Shown here: piece after piece, positions 49,501 through 56,060 of the stretch
Layout of the letters: every line of letters starts with the position of its first letter
Position numbering within the stretch: position 1 is the first letter of the stretch
From: Nepenthes gracilis
Lineage: Eukaryota; Streptophyta; Magnoliopsida; Caryophyllales; Nepenthaceae
Length of the DNA stretch: 64,000 bases
Direction of reading: 5' to 3'
NCBI GenBank assembly: GCA_033239525.1
Contig: BSYO01000008.1
Span: forward strand, 13,771,294-13,835,293
Notes under the pieces: generated by a model
What the model saw: the letters and a program-made list of their open reading frames with translations, nothing else
Database searches by the model: none
What the model was told of the DNA's origin: nothing
Position numbers and translations under genes: made by a program

Positions 49501-51557
49501 CTCCTCTCGGCAAACTGCAGCTCCTTCCCATTCTTGGAAAAATTTGGGACTCACTCTCCATGGACTTTATCACACATTTGCCAACTTCCAGCGGGAAGAA
49601 TGTTATCTTTGTGGTAGTGGACAGACTTTCTAAATATGCTCACTTCTCAGCCCTCCACTCCCACTTTACAGCAGAAGACTTGGCCACTGTTTTTGTTCAA
49701 GAAATCTGCCGATTGCACGGCATGCCCACCGAGATCATTTTTGACTGTGATCCCATTTTCATGAGCAAATTTTGGAAGGAATTTTTCAGATTGCAGCGCA
49801 TCGCATTATGCTGTAGCAGCTCCTATCATCATCAAATAGATGGACAAACTGAGGTCGTCAACCGCTGTTTAGAGGATTATCTACGCTGTTTTGTGTTTGA
49901 AAATCCTTCCACCTGGGTTCAGTTTTTACCTCGGGCGGAATGGAGTTACAATATTGCGTGGCACTCGTCAATCAAAATGAGTCCCTTTGAGGCGGTGTCT
50001 GGCATTCCCTCACCTTCTTTGGCAGATTACATCCATGGCACATCTTCAATTGCTGCTGTCGATAACCTGCTCACGTCACGTGTCTACCTGCTTGCTCGGC
50101 TCAAGGCCAACCTCCAACAGGCCCAACTGCGCATGAAGAACCAAGCTGACGCTCATCGTTCCGATAGGGAATTTCAGGTGGGAGACTGGGTTTATGTCAA
50201 GCTTCAACCGTATCGGCAATCAACCGTCGCCCACCGCCAATCTAATAAATTGGCCAAGAGGTCTTATGACCCCTTTTGCATTACAGAACGCATCGGACTA
50301 GTAGCATACCGCTTAAATCTTCCCGACTATTCTTGTATTCATAATGTTTTTCATGTTTTCTTGCTAAAACGAGGCCCTATGGAAGCGCCCAGCCATCCGA
50401 TCACATTACCATAGGATGCTCTGGGCACTTAGCTACTCTTGTTTCCATCTCAGATTATCGGATTTCGCAAGACTCTCCATCACGGTGCCTTCGTCCCTTA
50501 GTTTCTTGTTCAGTGGCAATTTTAGACCGCGGAAGATGCTACGTGGGAATCGGCCACTAAATTTAATCAAGATTTCCCTATGTTTAACATTGAGGACAAT
50601 GTTCTGTTTGATGGGGATGGTAATGTTATTGATCTCATCGTGGCTGACATTTCGGCACCACTAAGCCAACTGAGGCCCTGGAAAAGCACCCGAACAATAT
50701 AGCCTTCACGGAAATACCAAGACTATATATAGTCATTATATAGTTATTATTATTATTAGTTATGCTCTATTTTTATTTTTAGTTATATATACTATCAGGT
50801 ACATATCTGCACTTGAGTTGTTTACCCTCTGTTTTCTATTACACATGCATTTGGGGTTTATACCCATGTAATCAGTTAGGCTGAGGGAATACTCTTTACC
50901 AATTCCGTTCTCCCTTGCTCTGTCTCTCTCTCTCTCTCTCTCTTTGTTTCTCGAGCACTCTTCCCTGCCCCTCAGATTTTCCCTTTTCTCCTCTCGTCTT
51001 CTCCCTCACCCAGAACTCTTTTTTTTCCCTGTCCAGTGAGATTGAGTCATGCGGCTGAATCAGCATTACAGGTGACTCCACTGGTTGCGAGATTGAGACA
51101 TTGTGTGTCTAAATACTGTCGTATTACCTAGAAATTTCATTGAGCATCTCCCGGTCTCCATTCATATTTGCTTATTTCTTCAGCCGCAATTGTATCATTG
51201 GTCTACCTTCTCATGGTGCTTGATTGATGCTGCAAAAGCGCTGGAATTAGTTGGTTGAGCCACATGAACATCCCGTTAGGTTTCAAACAGAGGTAGTTGA
51301 GCCACATGAACATTCCGTTAGGTTAGGTTTCAAACAGTTAGCAGCGTGTTTTGAACTTTGTATTATTGATTCATAAATACCTTTAAATTGCAAGTAATTG
51401 GTAGGGGATTTGTGTCTCCAAACACGTGAAAGCAATTCAATAACATTGTCATTACTGAGTGGATGTTTCATGCGCACTCTGAAGCTAATGAAATGTTGTT
51501 TCCCAGGTTGGAGACTACCCAGAACGAGATCCCTTCGAAGAAGAAGAAGAGATATAG
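7535..51557 (+). CDS. TFCB: Tubulin-folding cofactor B, eight coding exons (whole gene span)
   Basis: Join of 7535-7636, 8343-8494, 27750-27868, 28584-28645, 38752-38793, 40511-40644, 45387-45456 and 51507-51557. Together they give 732 nt, or 243 residues and a stop, the usual plant TFCB length. All junctions are GT-AG and keep frame. Residues 1 to about 87 form the ubiquitin-like domain ([19 protein letters not shown]-like helix, [14 protein letters not shown]). Residues 160-226 form the CAP-Gly domain with the GKHDG signature at 199-203. The protein ends [12 protein letters not shown], close to the known plant end. Family knowledge: cofactor B is cytosolic, takes alpha-tubulin released from the CCT chaperonin, hands it on for heterodimer assembly, and works with cofactor E. 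Start choice: MGSRLQ fits the family; the 39-residue in-frame extension from 7418 does not. Introns 2, 4, 6 and 7 contain retroelements. A second copy of the last exon lies at 56866-56916. Confidence 0.95.
7800..8250. repeat. GGAATG-rich segment in TFCB intron 1, MITE-like
   Basis: Short iterations of GGAATGTGAAT lie near 7830-7870, and the far side carries complementary ATTCC/CATT-rich sequence (8150-8205). This resembles the inverted ends of small non-autonomous DNA transposons. No clear target duplication was found, so identity is uncertain. Confidence 0.3.
8343..8494 (+). CDS. TFCB: TFCB exon 2
   Basis: Residues 35 to 85 (last codon split), [16 protein letters not shown] to FYSPLDG: the rest of the ubiquitin-like domain. 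Acceptor CTTCCAG, donor GG|GTGAGG. Intron 2 that follows is 19,255 bp. Confidence 0.93.
8600..9330. repeat. Unclassified repeat-like DNA at the start of TFCB intron 2
   Basis: The phrase GATTGGCCAAGCTCCATA occurs twice about 100 bases apart (near 8659 and 8761), amid GACAAGTTGG/GTTGAGTTCC iterations. Overlapping frames on both strands at 8740-9152 are open, but neither resembles a known family. It could be part of an old LTR; no diagnostic domain was seen. Confidence 0.3.
9331..10715. other. TFCB intron 2 DNA without recognised gene
   Basis: The only notable feature is a direct repeat of GAAGAATCACAAACTCAATAT near 9661 and 9744. The rest is low-complexity AT-rich DNA up to the 5' LTR of the chromovirus-like element. 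Confidence 0.45.
10716..11455 (+). repeat. 5' LTR of the intron-2 chromovirus-like element
   Basis: It aligns end to end with 26926-27666. Shared stretches include CCTAGGGAGGACAA, AACATCAGAAAAGTCAGT, GGATTGATC and GTATAAGGAGATCATCTTCC, and it ends ATACA. The start is approximate because similarity continues slightly upstream. Confidence 0.8.
11456..14284 (+). pseudogene. Decayed gag-pol (5' part) of the intron-2 chromovirus-like element
   Basis: Pieces in order: a gag zinc-knuckle remnant LCYTCDEKW near 12010; a protease remnant at about 12262 where the usual D-S-G-S reads N-S-E-S; RT with [18 protein letters not shown] and an F-F-D-D box near 13297; an RT/RNase H connection and [11 protein letters not shown] near 13872; then the start of integrase near 14210-14284. 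Many stops and frame changes are present. The protease remnant has lost its catalytic Asp, which supports long inactivity. Confidence 0.75.
14285..15280 (+). repeat. Left inverted arm of the composite (includes LTR)
   Basis: It reads GGAATA-rich DNA, (TAA)n at about 14467-14523, then an LTR candidate starting TGATAGGTACCGG at 14527 and ending CGCAACA at 15297. Its reverse complement is found at 24665-25647, including the GGTACCGGT, CCATGGACT/GTGGACTCAAGATGG and ATGAACACGTAA segments. Confidence 0.85.
14467..14523. repeat. (TAA)n microsatellite, left arm
   Basis: Uninterrupted ATA/TAA trinucleotides. Poly-isoleucine open frames over this tract are artefacts. Confidence 0.95.
15298..15317 (+). 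other. Primer-binding site of the Tat element (copy 1)
   Basis: TTGGCGCCGTCTGTGGGAAG directly follows the LTR end CGCAACA. This is the Tat-type site. The copy-2 equivalent near 17664-17683 is degraded (TGGTGCCATTTGTG). Confidence 0.8.
15391..16387 (+). pseudogene. Tat gag 5' fragment in tandem copy 1
   Basis: It starts [15 protein letters not shown] at 15391, 74 bases after the primer-binding site. Further pieces are [16 protein letters not shown] (15814-16095) and [17 protein letters not shown] near 16124, in changing frames. The fragment ends abruptly at the duplication joint, where element DNA of the host chromovirus-like copy resumes. Gag-like; not functional. Confidence 0.75.
16679..17650 (+). 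repeat. Second copy of the left arm and LTR (tandem copy 2)
   Basis: It aligns with 14285-15280, with its own (TAA)n tract at about 16861-16918, but carries numerous short deletions. Together with the left arm it forms a direct repeat; relative to the right arm it is inverted. Confidence 0.8.
17730..19140 (+). pseudogene. Tat gag in tandem copy 2, degraded
   Basis: Segments resembling gag are [11 protein letters not shown] (about 17845), [17 protein letters not shown] (18175), [15 protein letters not shown] (18455) and [13 protein letters not shown] (18719-18943). A nucleocapsid zinc-knuckle remnant [15 protein letters not shown] at about 19010-19060 has its first Cys replaced by Tyr. Frames change often. 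It continues into the pol region on its right. Confidence 0.75.
19270..22860 (+). pseudogene. Tat pol (protease, RT, RNase H, integrase), degraded
   Basis: Protease remnant FVDN near 19378, with the usual G-S after it lost. RT pieces are KVMPFGM (20287) and the catalytic YVDD at 20372-20383. RNase H is [20 protein letters not shown] near 21273-21330. Integrase spans about 21780-22860, with [14 protein letters not shown] (22007), [14 protein letters not shown] (22100) and [10 protein letters not shown] (22318). The zone of the second catalytic Asp is broken near 22220. The C-terminal integrase part (22227-22850) is the longest open piece: [15 protein letters not shown], then [11 protein letters not shown]. 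The coding order is that of Ty3/gypsy. Confidence 0.85.
22861..23440. other. Spacer between Tat pol and the antisense ORF
   Basis: No domain was seen. It contains an A13 run at about 23412-23424. Tat elements commonly carry extra sequence between pol and the 3' LTR. Confidence 0.5.
23441..24665 (-). pseudogene. Antisense ORF of the Tat composite, coiled-coil-like, with one apparent intron
   Basis: Minus-strand coding-like sequence begins just inside the right arm (about 24650). It reads an acidic, Pro/Ala-rich stretch ([37 protein letters not shown]) and then [16 protein letters not shown] donor ATCAAG|GTAT at 24055 and an acceptor TTTACAG at 23983 would remove 72 bases. The next exon reads [19 protein letters not shown], then [13 protein letters not shown]: heptad-like, probably a coiled coil. 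The last part (23441-23827) contains [17 protein letters not shown] and a Gln-rich end. A stop near 24225 and frame changes break it. Extra antisense ORFs between pol and the 3' LTR are known in plant Tat elements; I do not recognise a domain. Confidence 0.55.
24665..25647 (-). repeat. Right inverted arm of the composite (LTR in reverse orientation)
   Basis: The reverse complement of this stretch matches 14285-15280. Its inner edge is ATGAACACGTAA (complement, at 24665), where the left arm continues for 17 more LTR bases and the primer-binding site. A (TAA)n-type tract lies at 25428-25529 and the ACATTTGGT end at 25639-25647. Confidence 0.85.
25428..25529. repeat. (TAA)n-type microsatellite, right arm
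   Basis: AATAATAAT repeats with two AAAATAAT interruptions. Poly-isoleucine/tyrosine frames over it are artefacts. Confidence 0.9.
25648..26880 (+). pseudogene. Integrase 3' part and chromodomain-like tail of the intron-2 element
   Basis: It resumes the integrase broken at 14284. Pieces: [23 protein letters not shown] sequence near 25680-25740; [11 protein letters not shown] (25785); [20 protein letters not shown] (25853-25912), with the first catalytic Asp in MDF; and VHFIPHS. The C-terminal part has a chromodomain-like VEVLVKW and MWEPL (26775-26830). Stops and frameshifts are frequent. The tail is why I place the element near the chromoviruses. Confidence 0.75.
26926..27666 (+). repeat. 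3' LTR of the intron-2 chromovirus-like element
   Basis: It aligns with 10716-11455 over its length. It is preceded by a purine tract AATGGGGAGGA, a plausible polypurine tract, and starts TGAATTAGG. It lies 83 bases before TFCB exon 3. Confidence 0.8.
27750..27868 (+). CDS. TFCB: TFCB exon 3
   Basis: Residues 85-125, [18 protein letters not shown], then [21 protein letters not shown]: the linker after the ubiquitin-like domain. The acceptor is GAGAAAG, without a strong pyrimidine tract immediately before it; the donor is GATG|GTAAGT. Confidence 0.93.
28584..28645 (+). CDS. TFCB: TFCB exon 4
   Basis: Residues 125-145, [20 protein letters not shown], part of the helical linker. Acceptor TTCCCAG, donor AAA|GTAAGC. 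Intron 3 before it is 715 bp and holds nothing recognised; intron 4 after it is 10,106 bp. Confidence 0.92.
28755..29535 (-). repeat. 3' LTR of the Athila-like element, first piece
   Basis: It matches 37260-38130. Shared wording includes TTTAACCTCA, AAAATGACTAGAAAATTAAA-like sequence, the GGAAATTAAAG iterations and the TC-rich tract. It is broken at about 29535 by the Tekay/Del-like fragment. Confidence 0.7.
29870..31550 (-). repeat. Probable 3' LTR of the Tekay/Del-like fragment
   Basis: AT-rich non-coding DNA following the polypurine tract on the minus strand, with TA/CA-rich stretches at 30070-30130. No partner LTR is present, so this is inferred from position. Confidence 0.4.
31760..32850 (-). 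pseudogene. Ty3/gypsy integrase, degraded
   Basis: Minus-strand pieces: [19 protein letters not shown] (32500-32564), [20 protein letters not shown] (about 32410-32470) around the second catalytic Asp, and the C-terminal [20 protein letters not shown] and [14 protein letters not shown] (31774-32001). Stops separate them. The catalytic Glu position near HTNSQLEMT reads Q-L-E. Confidence 0.8.
32955..33320 (-). repeat. 3' LTR of the Athila-like element, second piece
   Basis: It matches about 38190-38540 through CTTCTTTTCCTTG, GATTGGGTTGACAAAATAAA and TTTAGGATAAAAACCTACAA-like sequence. Its (GTAT)n/(TA)n start at 32960-33005 corresponds to GTATACATATATAT near 38202. Confidence 0.7.
33321..36139 (-). 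other. Internal DNA of the Athila-like element without recognised gene
   Basis: AT-rich DNA with pyrimidine tracts, including (CT)n at about 34131-34148. No RT, RNase H or integrase motif was recognised on either strand. Confidence 0.5.
36140..36897 (-). pseudogene. Athila-like gag, degraded
   Basis: Minus-strand frames at 36634-36897 and 36206-36448 read like retrotransposon gag: [17 protein letters not shown], then [21 protein letters not shown] and [18 protein letters not shown]. This order and spacing fits the Athila/Tat gag core. Stops lie between the two frames. Confidence 0.75.
37222..37237 (-). other. Athila-type primer-binding site
   Basis: The minus strand reads TGGTGCCATTGCCAAA. 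This is a diverged TGGCGCCGTTGCCGGGG, the Asp-tRNA type site of Athila elements, directly beside the LTR at 37241. Confidence 0.75.
37241..38540 (-). repeat. 5' LTR of the Athila-like element
   Basis: The uninterrupted LTR partner of 28755-29535 plus 32955-33320. It contains (CT)n and (CTC)n tracts at 38033-38070 and a T-rich stretch near 38220-38340. Confidence 0.7.
38752..38793 (+). CDS. TFCB: TFCB exon 5
   Basis: Residues 146-159, [14 protein letters not shown], matching the family's NYMEDLCANIK just before CAP-Gly. Acceptor TATACAG, donor AAG|GTTAGT. Only 42 bases between a 10.1-kb and a 1.7-kb intron. Confidence 0.9.
38794..40510. other. TFCB intron 5, no recognised element
   Basis: No transposon domain or second gene was seen. 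Low-complexity pieces are a C/T tract at 39235-39290 and a T-run at about 39888-39904. Confidence 0.55.
40511..40644 (+). CDS. TFCB: TFCB exon 6 (CAP-Gly core)
   Basis: Residues 160-204, starting [20 protein letters not shown]. The Gly-rich [20 protein letters not shown] is the CAP-Gly groove that binds the C-terminal tail of tubulin and related acidic tails. Donor GGCAC|GTATGT. Confidence 0.95.
41052..41187 (-). repeat. Copia 3' LTR
   Basis: 136 bases, matching 44712-44849 with some substitutions. It is preceded (minus strand) by the polypurine tract TTAAAAGGGAG. Confidence 0.9.
41680..42381 (-). pseudogene. Copia reverse transcriptase/RNase H, degraded
   Basis: Minus-strand pieces are [20 protein letters not shown] and PPGF (42184-42381), then [20 protein letters not shown] and RYLKGSP (41680-41994), typical Ty1/copia RT wording. 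Stops and frame changes separate them. Confidence 0.85.
42382..42904 (-). pseudogene. Copia GAG-pre-integrase and integrase start, truncated
   Basis: 42701-42904 contains [20 protein letters not shown], the GAG-pre-integrase motif. About 42500 reads D-I-W-G-P-like sequence of the integrase core start and then jumps to RT-adjacent sequence, so the catalytic core is deleted. Confidence 0.75.
43300..44247 (-). pseudogene. Copia gag, degraded
   Basis: The frame at 43903-44247 contains [20 protein letters not shown], a copia gag signature (NY..W...V...L). A zinc knuckle [10 protein letters not shown] lies at about 43310-43340; its last Cys is replaced after a stop. Confidence 0.8.
44698..44711 (-). 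other. Copia primer-binding site, diverged
   Basis: The minus strand reads TGTATCAAAGTGT directly after the 5' LTR, close to the initiator-Met tRNA site TGGTATCAGAGC used by copia elements. Confidence 0.65.
44712..44849 (-). repeat. Copia 5' LTR
   Basis: 138 bases, TGTTAGTT to AACTAACA, flanked on the right by ATTTG. Confidence 0.9.
45387..45456 (+). CDS. TFCB: TFCB exon 7 (end of CAP-Gly)
   Basis: Residues 204-227, [20 protein letters not shown], then KVQ. Acceptor TTGCAG, donor CAG|GTTTGT. The next acceptor in line is at 51506; a duplicate lies at 56865. Confidence 0.94.
45457..46704. other. TFCB intron 7, proximal part
   Basis: No transposon domain was seen. A two-copy 61-bp direct repeat starts AGTCATGCAGATTTT at 45859 and 45920. 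A (GA)n tract lies at 46095-46118. Confidence 0.55.
46705..47145 (+). pseudogene. Chromovirus gag C-terminal part
   Basis: [20 protein letters not shown] and [14 protein letters not shown] are the gag core end. A zinc-knuckle remnant [16 protein letters not shown] lies at about 46999-47046, where Tyr replaces the usual His. The gag N-terminus is absent. Confidence 0.8.
47270..47560 (+). pseudogene. Chromovirus aspartic protease
   Basis: [20 protein letters not shown] around 47282-47340 carries the D-S-G active-site motif, followed by [20 protein letters not shown]. One stop lies within (near 47442). Confidence 0.8.
47880..48520 (+). pseudogene. Chromovirus reverse transcriptase
   Basis: [31 protein letters not shown] and ELLDELHGA (47955-48185), then the catalytic FFDD at 48344-48355 and [11 protein letters not shown]. 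The segment around 48186-48300 is frameshifted. The enzyme would copy element RNA; this copy cannot make it whole. Confidence 0.85.
48521..49140 (+). pseudogene. Chromovirus RT connection and RNase H
   Basis: [14 protein letters not shown] (about 48579-48620), [20 protein letters not shown] with a catalytic Asp of RNase H (48775-48834), a stop near 48859, then [20 protein letters not shown] and [10 protein letters not shown]. Confidence 0.85.
49350..50690 (+). pseudogene. Chromovirus integrase and chromodomain-like tail
   Basis: His/Cys-type start SPIGGHAGF near 49363, with a frameshift at about 49430-49500. The 305-residue frame 49497-50414 then holds [13 protein letters not shown] (first Asp), [14 protein letters not shown] (second Asp) and [16 protein letters not shown] (Glu), so all three DDE residues are visible. 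The C-terminus reads [20 protein letters not shown] and FHVFLLKR. A chromodomain-like EDATWE lies near 50530, in another frame. Confidence 0.85.
51507..51557 (+). CDS. TFCB: TFCB exon 8 (terminal, proximal copy)
   Basis: Residues 228-243, [16 protein letters not shown] and TAG. Acceptor TTTCCCAG. The acidic EEI-like end is conserved in cofactor B; such ends can contact CAP-Gly domains. An equally intact copy lies 5,359 bases downstream. Confidence 0.94.
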   Translation, partial: VGDYPERDPFEEEEEI

Positions 51558-51760
51558 AGGCGGATGTGATATTGTACTCTGCATAGCCTTCATCATCTTT
51601 ATGTAGGCTGAATTCAAAGGCTTTATCAACTTCATAAGTACTTATTCTATTTGTTTCATATTTGAGAAATTGAGTTCAACTGTAAACATGGGCATGTGCA
51701 GGCTTAGAAGCTGGTTACCCTTTGTTTTGAAATTTGTTGAAATGTAAAATTCAAAGTGAA
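51558..51760 (+). other. Probable TFCB 3' UTR
   Basis: DNA after the stop codon, well conserved in both tandem copies. No canonical AATAAA was found in this stretch, so the poly(A) site is not placed. A (TA)n tract follows at about 51944-51968. Confidence 0.5.
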
Positions 51761-53904
51761 TACTATTCTTACAAGTTTTGACCCATCTACAACTCTAATT
51801 TTAATTTTTATTCTGAAAATTCTTTTTGCTGGAAATATAAAATTTAGAATAATATTTATAAAACACAAATTAAAAGATATAATTTTTCATCTATTTTGAG
51901 GTGTAAAGGTTATTTGTATTTGATTTAATATTTTTAAGTAATATATATATATATATATATATATATATTGCTTTGCCTTTTACAAACATTGTTTTAAGTT
52001 TCTGACAGATGCTAGTCTTTGAAACATTATTGGTTGTAGTTTGGTTGTTGGTGTAATAAAGGTTAAATCAAAATATTATCACTAGAACTGGAGTTGTCTA
52101 CATAGAAGAAATCAACCAACCAACCAATTGATAAAAAAGATCACAGGCGAATAATTGACGAAAGGGTGGTTAAGGTTCAAGATAACATAGTAGTAAACTT
52201 ATCCTTCTGAAGCATCCCAGTGGTGTCAGTACTAATGTCTGCAGTATTACGCTTAGCCTTGGTCCATGGGGTGGTGAAGCTGAAATCACAAAAACATCAT
52301 TACATGGGAAGCTAATAATTGGTTTCTCTGATATTATTTGTCTAACGTCCATCATCAATCTTGTAATATCAACAGTAAGTCAAGATGTCCCATATCTCTT
52401 GATGCTTATTATCAAGTTATCCTTGCTTGCTCATCAACGAAGTAAAATATCATGGTCTGTGACCTTTTTTTTCCCTTCTAATTAGCGAACATTAGATACG
52501 CTAATCTTCTAATTCGAATAAACTACACAATCTACAGAATTAGGTTGAAACATTATCATATGCAATCTAACGTGGTGGTGCAGCTGGCACGGCCGCTGGC
52601 CTGGTGGCAGCCCTCCTCCCCCTGTTGCCTCTACCTTGTATCCTTCCTATCATATGATGTATCATTAGTTGCCCAAGGAAATCGAGTTGGCCTGACCAAT
52701 TTAGGGAACGCCATCCCAAAATTCCTTCCCCCCTATTGGTCCTGAATTTCTTTTGTCTCCTGGCAAGATAGCTGTGCTTTGTGCCAACGTAATTAGTGTG
52801 ATACTGGCCTAGTTTGCCGCCTGTTGGGCGGTCGATTCTGGTTTGAAAGCAGGATATCTCTCTTTCTTGGGAGTAATGGGCTGCTGAACCGTTTGATGCC
52901 AAGCGAGACTGCAATCTTGGGATGGGGCCTCTCTGTATTTTTTTTTTTTTCCTTCTATAAAACGGGGATAAATCTATCAGAAAGTTGAGCATTGTCCTTT
53001 GCACCTCTTGTTTCTGGTCTTTGCTCTCCTCCCTTGGCTTCTCCCACTTCCGAGAAGATGGAAAGAGCAGAGGTCTCCCCTGCTTTTGCGGGTGGGTGAC
53101 GACCATGATACCTCAGAACAAAAGGTGTGTCTCATGGGCTGAATGAGTGGTGTCACTCAGGGTCTGGTTCAGACGTAATGAAATCTGAGGTGCAGGCTGT
53201 AATGGCGGCTAACCCGATCTTTTATGCAAATTGCATAGGATGTGGCTGGACTGGGAGAATCCTCAACGTCACAATTTTGCTAATAATATATGTTGCGTTT
53301 GAGGGTCTCTTGGGTGGCTTGTAGGAGGATATGCAGTGGAAATGGGTATGGGTACTTGTTTTTAAATTCTGTAGTCGAGGGAGTCTCTTGGAATTAAATT
53401 CTAGAGGTACTTGTTTTTAAAGCAAGCAATCGGGATTCCTTTTCTTTTGGAAGTCAGAATGGACGTATGAATGATTCATTACAATATTACTTTTGTCTTT
53501 GCGAATATTCAAAGTTGAGAAGAAATTGTGCAGATGTCTATGTTTCTGAAAATGAAATATGTTATGGGGATCCATTACTAATGAGCTTAAAAGGGCATGT
53601 CTTATGGACTCGTGGATGACTTTAATTGTCATAATTCTCATTTATCAAAGGTCGTCTAAATTGTCTGTTATACAAATCAACTCACACTAAGCTTTTGAGA
53701 CAAAGCTATCCTGTCTTGATGAGATCTTGCAACTTTATCTTGAAAATTCTCATCCTAGATCTATATACCCATTAAATTTAAATTTATCTCAATTTAAATT
53801 TGAATTATTCTAAGAAAAATCTTCCCTTTAAGGAAACTGTAATTGGCTTGTTTTTTTATTTCTTTTTGAAATTTGAACTTATTAGGCTTTTTTATTTTTT
53901 AACT
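51761..53904. other. DNA downstream of TFCB, no recognised gene
   Basis: Open frames exist at 52567-53106 (-, 179 codons, Arg-rich end) and 53127-53324 (+, 65 codons, hydrophobic C-terminus LNVTILLIIYVAFEGLLGGL). Neither resembles a family I know. A TATAAAA lies near 52957. The 179-codon frame is broken in the duplicate by a change in homopolymer length; the 65-codon frame is kept with one residue change (Pro to Leu). Confidence 0.45.
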
Positions 53905-53974
53905 AAAATTACCGTTGTGCAAAGGTGGCTCAACCTAACAATGTTAAACCTTCTGCGTGATTTTTAAGTTACAG

Positions 53975-56060
53975 GTATTACCGCCGGTTTGTCGCCCATT
54001 ACGCCCAAATCATAGCGCCACTCACCCAACTATTGCAGAAGGATGCCTTTATTTGGTCCACCGAAGCCACAACAGCCTTCAATGCACTCAAAACTGTCCT
54101 CACAACTACTCCAGTCCTGACTCTACCCGATTTCTCAAAACCATTCACCATCCAAACTGATGCGTCTAGGAATGGCATTGGTGCTGTATTGATACAAGCA
54201 GGGCATCCGGTTGCTTTCTTCAGCAAACAACTAAGTCCCAAGCTGCAAGGTGCCTCTACTTACATTCAGGATCTTTGTGCCACCACCGAGGCAGTGAAGA
54301 AATGGCGACAATATTTGCTGGGGGCAAAATTTATTATCCAAACTGATCACTAGCCCCTTAAGGTCCCATTAAGCCAGACAATTCACACTCTGGAGCAACA
54401 ACGGTGGATTACTAAGTTGTTGGGATATGATTTTGAGATCACTTACAAACTTGGCAGGGAGAACGGTTCGGTTGATGCCTTATCTCGATTACTAGAAGGC
54501 TCCTGTCATGCCCTGCGCACTTCACCACAACTGGTAGTGGTCTTGATCTCTGCCCTCTGCAATTTTTATGCCAAAAATTCAGCCTCCTCCGAGCTATTGG
54601 CTGCCGAACAGGATTGACCGGGTGACTTTGAGCACTACTCGGTGCGGGATGGTCTAGTTTTCTTCAAAGGGCGCCTTTTAGTTCCCACTGATTCAACCTT
54701 GCAGGACCTCATCTTATATGAGTATCATGATTCACCTATCGGGGGACATGCGGGATTCTAGCGCTCTCTAGCTTGAATAGCAACCAATTTTTATTGGCCA
54801 CACATTTGCAACGACATCCGTGAGTATGTTTCCCGGTGCACTACATGCCAACAAGTCAAGCCCTTCACTATGGCTCCTCCCGGCAAACTGCAGCCCCTTC
54901 CTATTCCTGGAAAAATTTGGGACTCACTTTCCATGGACTTTATCACACATCTGCCAACTTCCAGCCGAAAGAATGTCATCTTTGTGGTAGTGGACAGACT
55001 TTCTAAATATGCTCACTTCTCAGCCCTCTACTCCCACTTTACGGCAGAAGACTTGGCCACTGTTTTTGTTCAGGAAATCTGCCGATTGCATTGCATGCCC
55101 ACCGAGATCATTTTTTACTGTGATCCCATTTTCATGAGCAAATTTTGGAAGGAATTTTTCAGATTGCAGCGCATCGCATTATGCTGTAGCAGCTCCTATC
55201 ATCATCAAATGGATGGACAAACTGAGGTCGTCAACCGCTGTTTAGAGTAATATCTACACTGTTTTGTGTTTGAAAATCCTTCCACCTGGGTTCAGTTTTT
55301 ACCTCGAGCGGAATGGAGTTACAATATTGCGTGGCACTTGTTAATCAAAATGAGTCCCTTTGAGGCAGTGTCTGGCATTCCCTCACCTTCTTTGGTAGAT
55401 TACATCCATGGCACATCTTCAATTGCTGCTGTTGATGACCTGCTCACCTCACGTGTCTCGTTGCTTGCTCGGCTCAAGGCCAACCTCTAACAGGCCCAGC
55501 TGCGCATGAAGAACCAAGCTAACGCTCATCGTTCCGATAGGGAATTTCAAGTGGGAAACTGGGTTTATGTTAAGCTTCAACCGTATCGGCAATCAACCGT
55601 CGCCCACCGCCAATCTAATAAATTGGCCAAGAGGTATTATGGCTCATTTTGCATTACAAAACGCATCGGACTAGTAGCATACCGCTTAAATCTTCCCGAC
55701 TATTCTCGTATTCATAATGTTTTTCATGTTTTCTTGTTGAAACGAGGCCTTATGGCAGCGCCCAGCCATCCGATCACATTACCATAGGATGCTCTGGGCA
55801 CGTAGCCACTCTTATTTCCATCTCAGATTATCGGATTTCGCAAGACTCTCCATCACGGTGCCTTCGTCCCTTAGTTTCTTGTTCAGTGGCAAAATCCGAC
55901 CGCGGAAGACGATACGTGGAAATCGGCCACTAAATTTAATCAAGATTTCCCTACGTTTTACCTTGAGGACAATGTTCTGTTTGATGGGGATGATAATGTT
56001 ATCGATCTCATCACGGCTGACATTCCAGCATCACTAAGCCAACTGAGGCCCCAGAAAAGC
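53975..56060 (+). pseudogene. Chromovirus pol 3' part, duplicate
   Basis: RNase H (54033-54353, [20 protein letters not shown]) and integrase (54870-55787) are present with extra stops. At about 55116-55118 the second catalytic Asp of integrase is Tyr (FYCDP, against FDCDP in copy 1). A stop near 55248 breaks the frame after NRCLE. Decay therefore continued after duplication. Confidence 0.85.

Larger units (their letters stand above)
46705..51150 (+). mobile_element. Reina-like Ty3 chromovirus in TFCB intron 7, 5'-truncated
   Basis: Plus-strand order: gag end with zinc knuckle, protease, RT, RNase H, integrase, chromodomain-like tail, then an LTR-like stretch up to about 51150. No 5' LTR or primer-binding site was found. 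The part from 48530 onward is duplicated at 53905. It has the same orientation as TFCB. Several stops and at least one frameshift in integrase make it non-functional. Confidence 0.85.
48530..53904 (+). repeat. Tandem duplication copy 1 (5,375 bp)
   Basis: It starts AAAATTACTGTTGTGC. It contains the 3' part of the chromovirus, its LTR-like end, intron 7 end, TFCB exon 8, the 3' UTR and unassigned downstream DNA. It repeats immediately at 53905. Over about 280 bases around exon 8 I count five differences between copies. Confidence 0.95.

Noticed and set aside
52567..53106. A minus-strand gene of 179 codons
   Set aside because: No family resemblance, and the frame is broken in the duplicate by a homopolymer length change.
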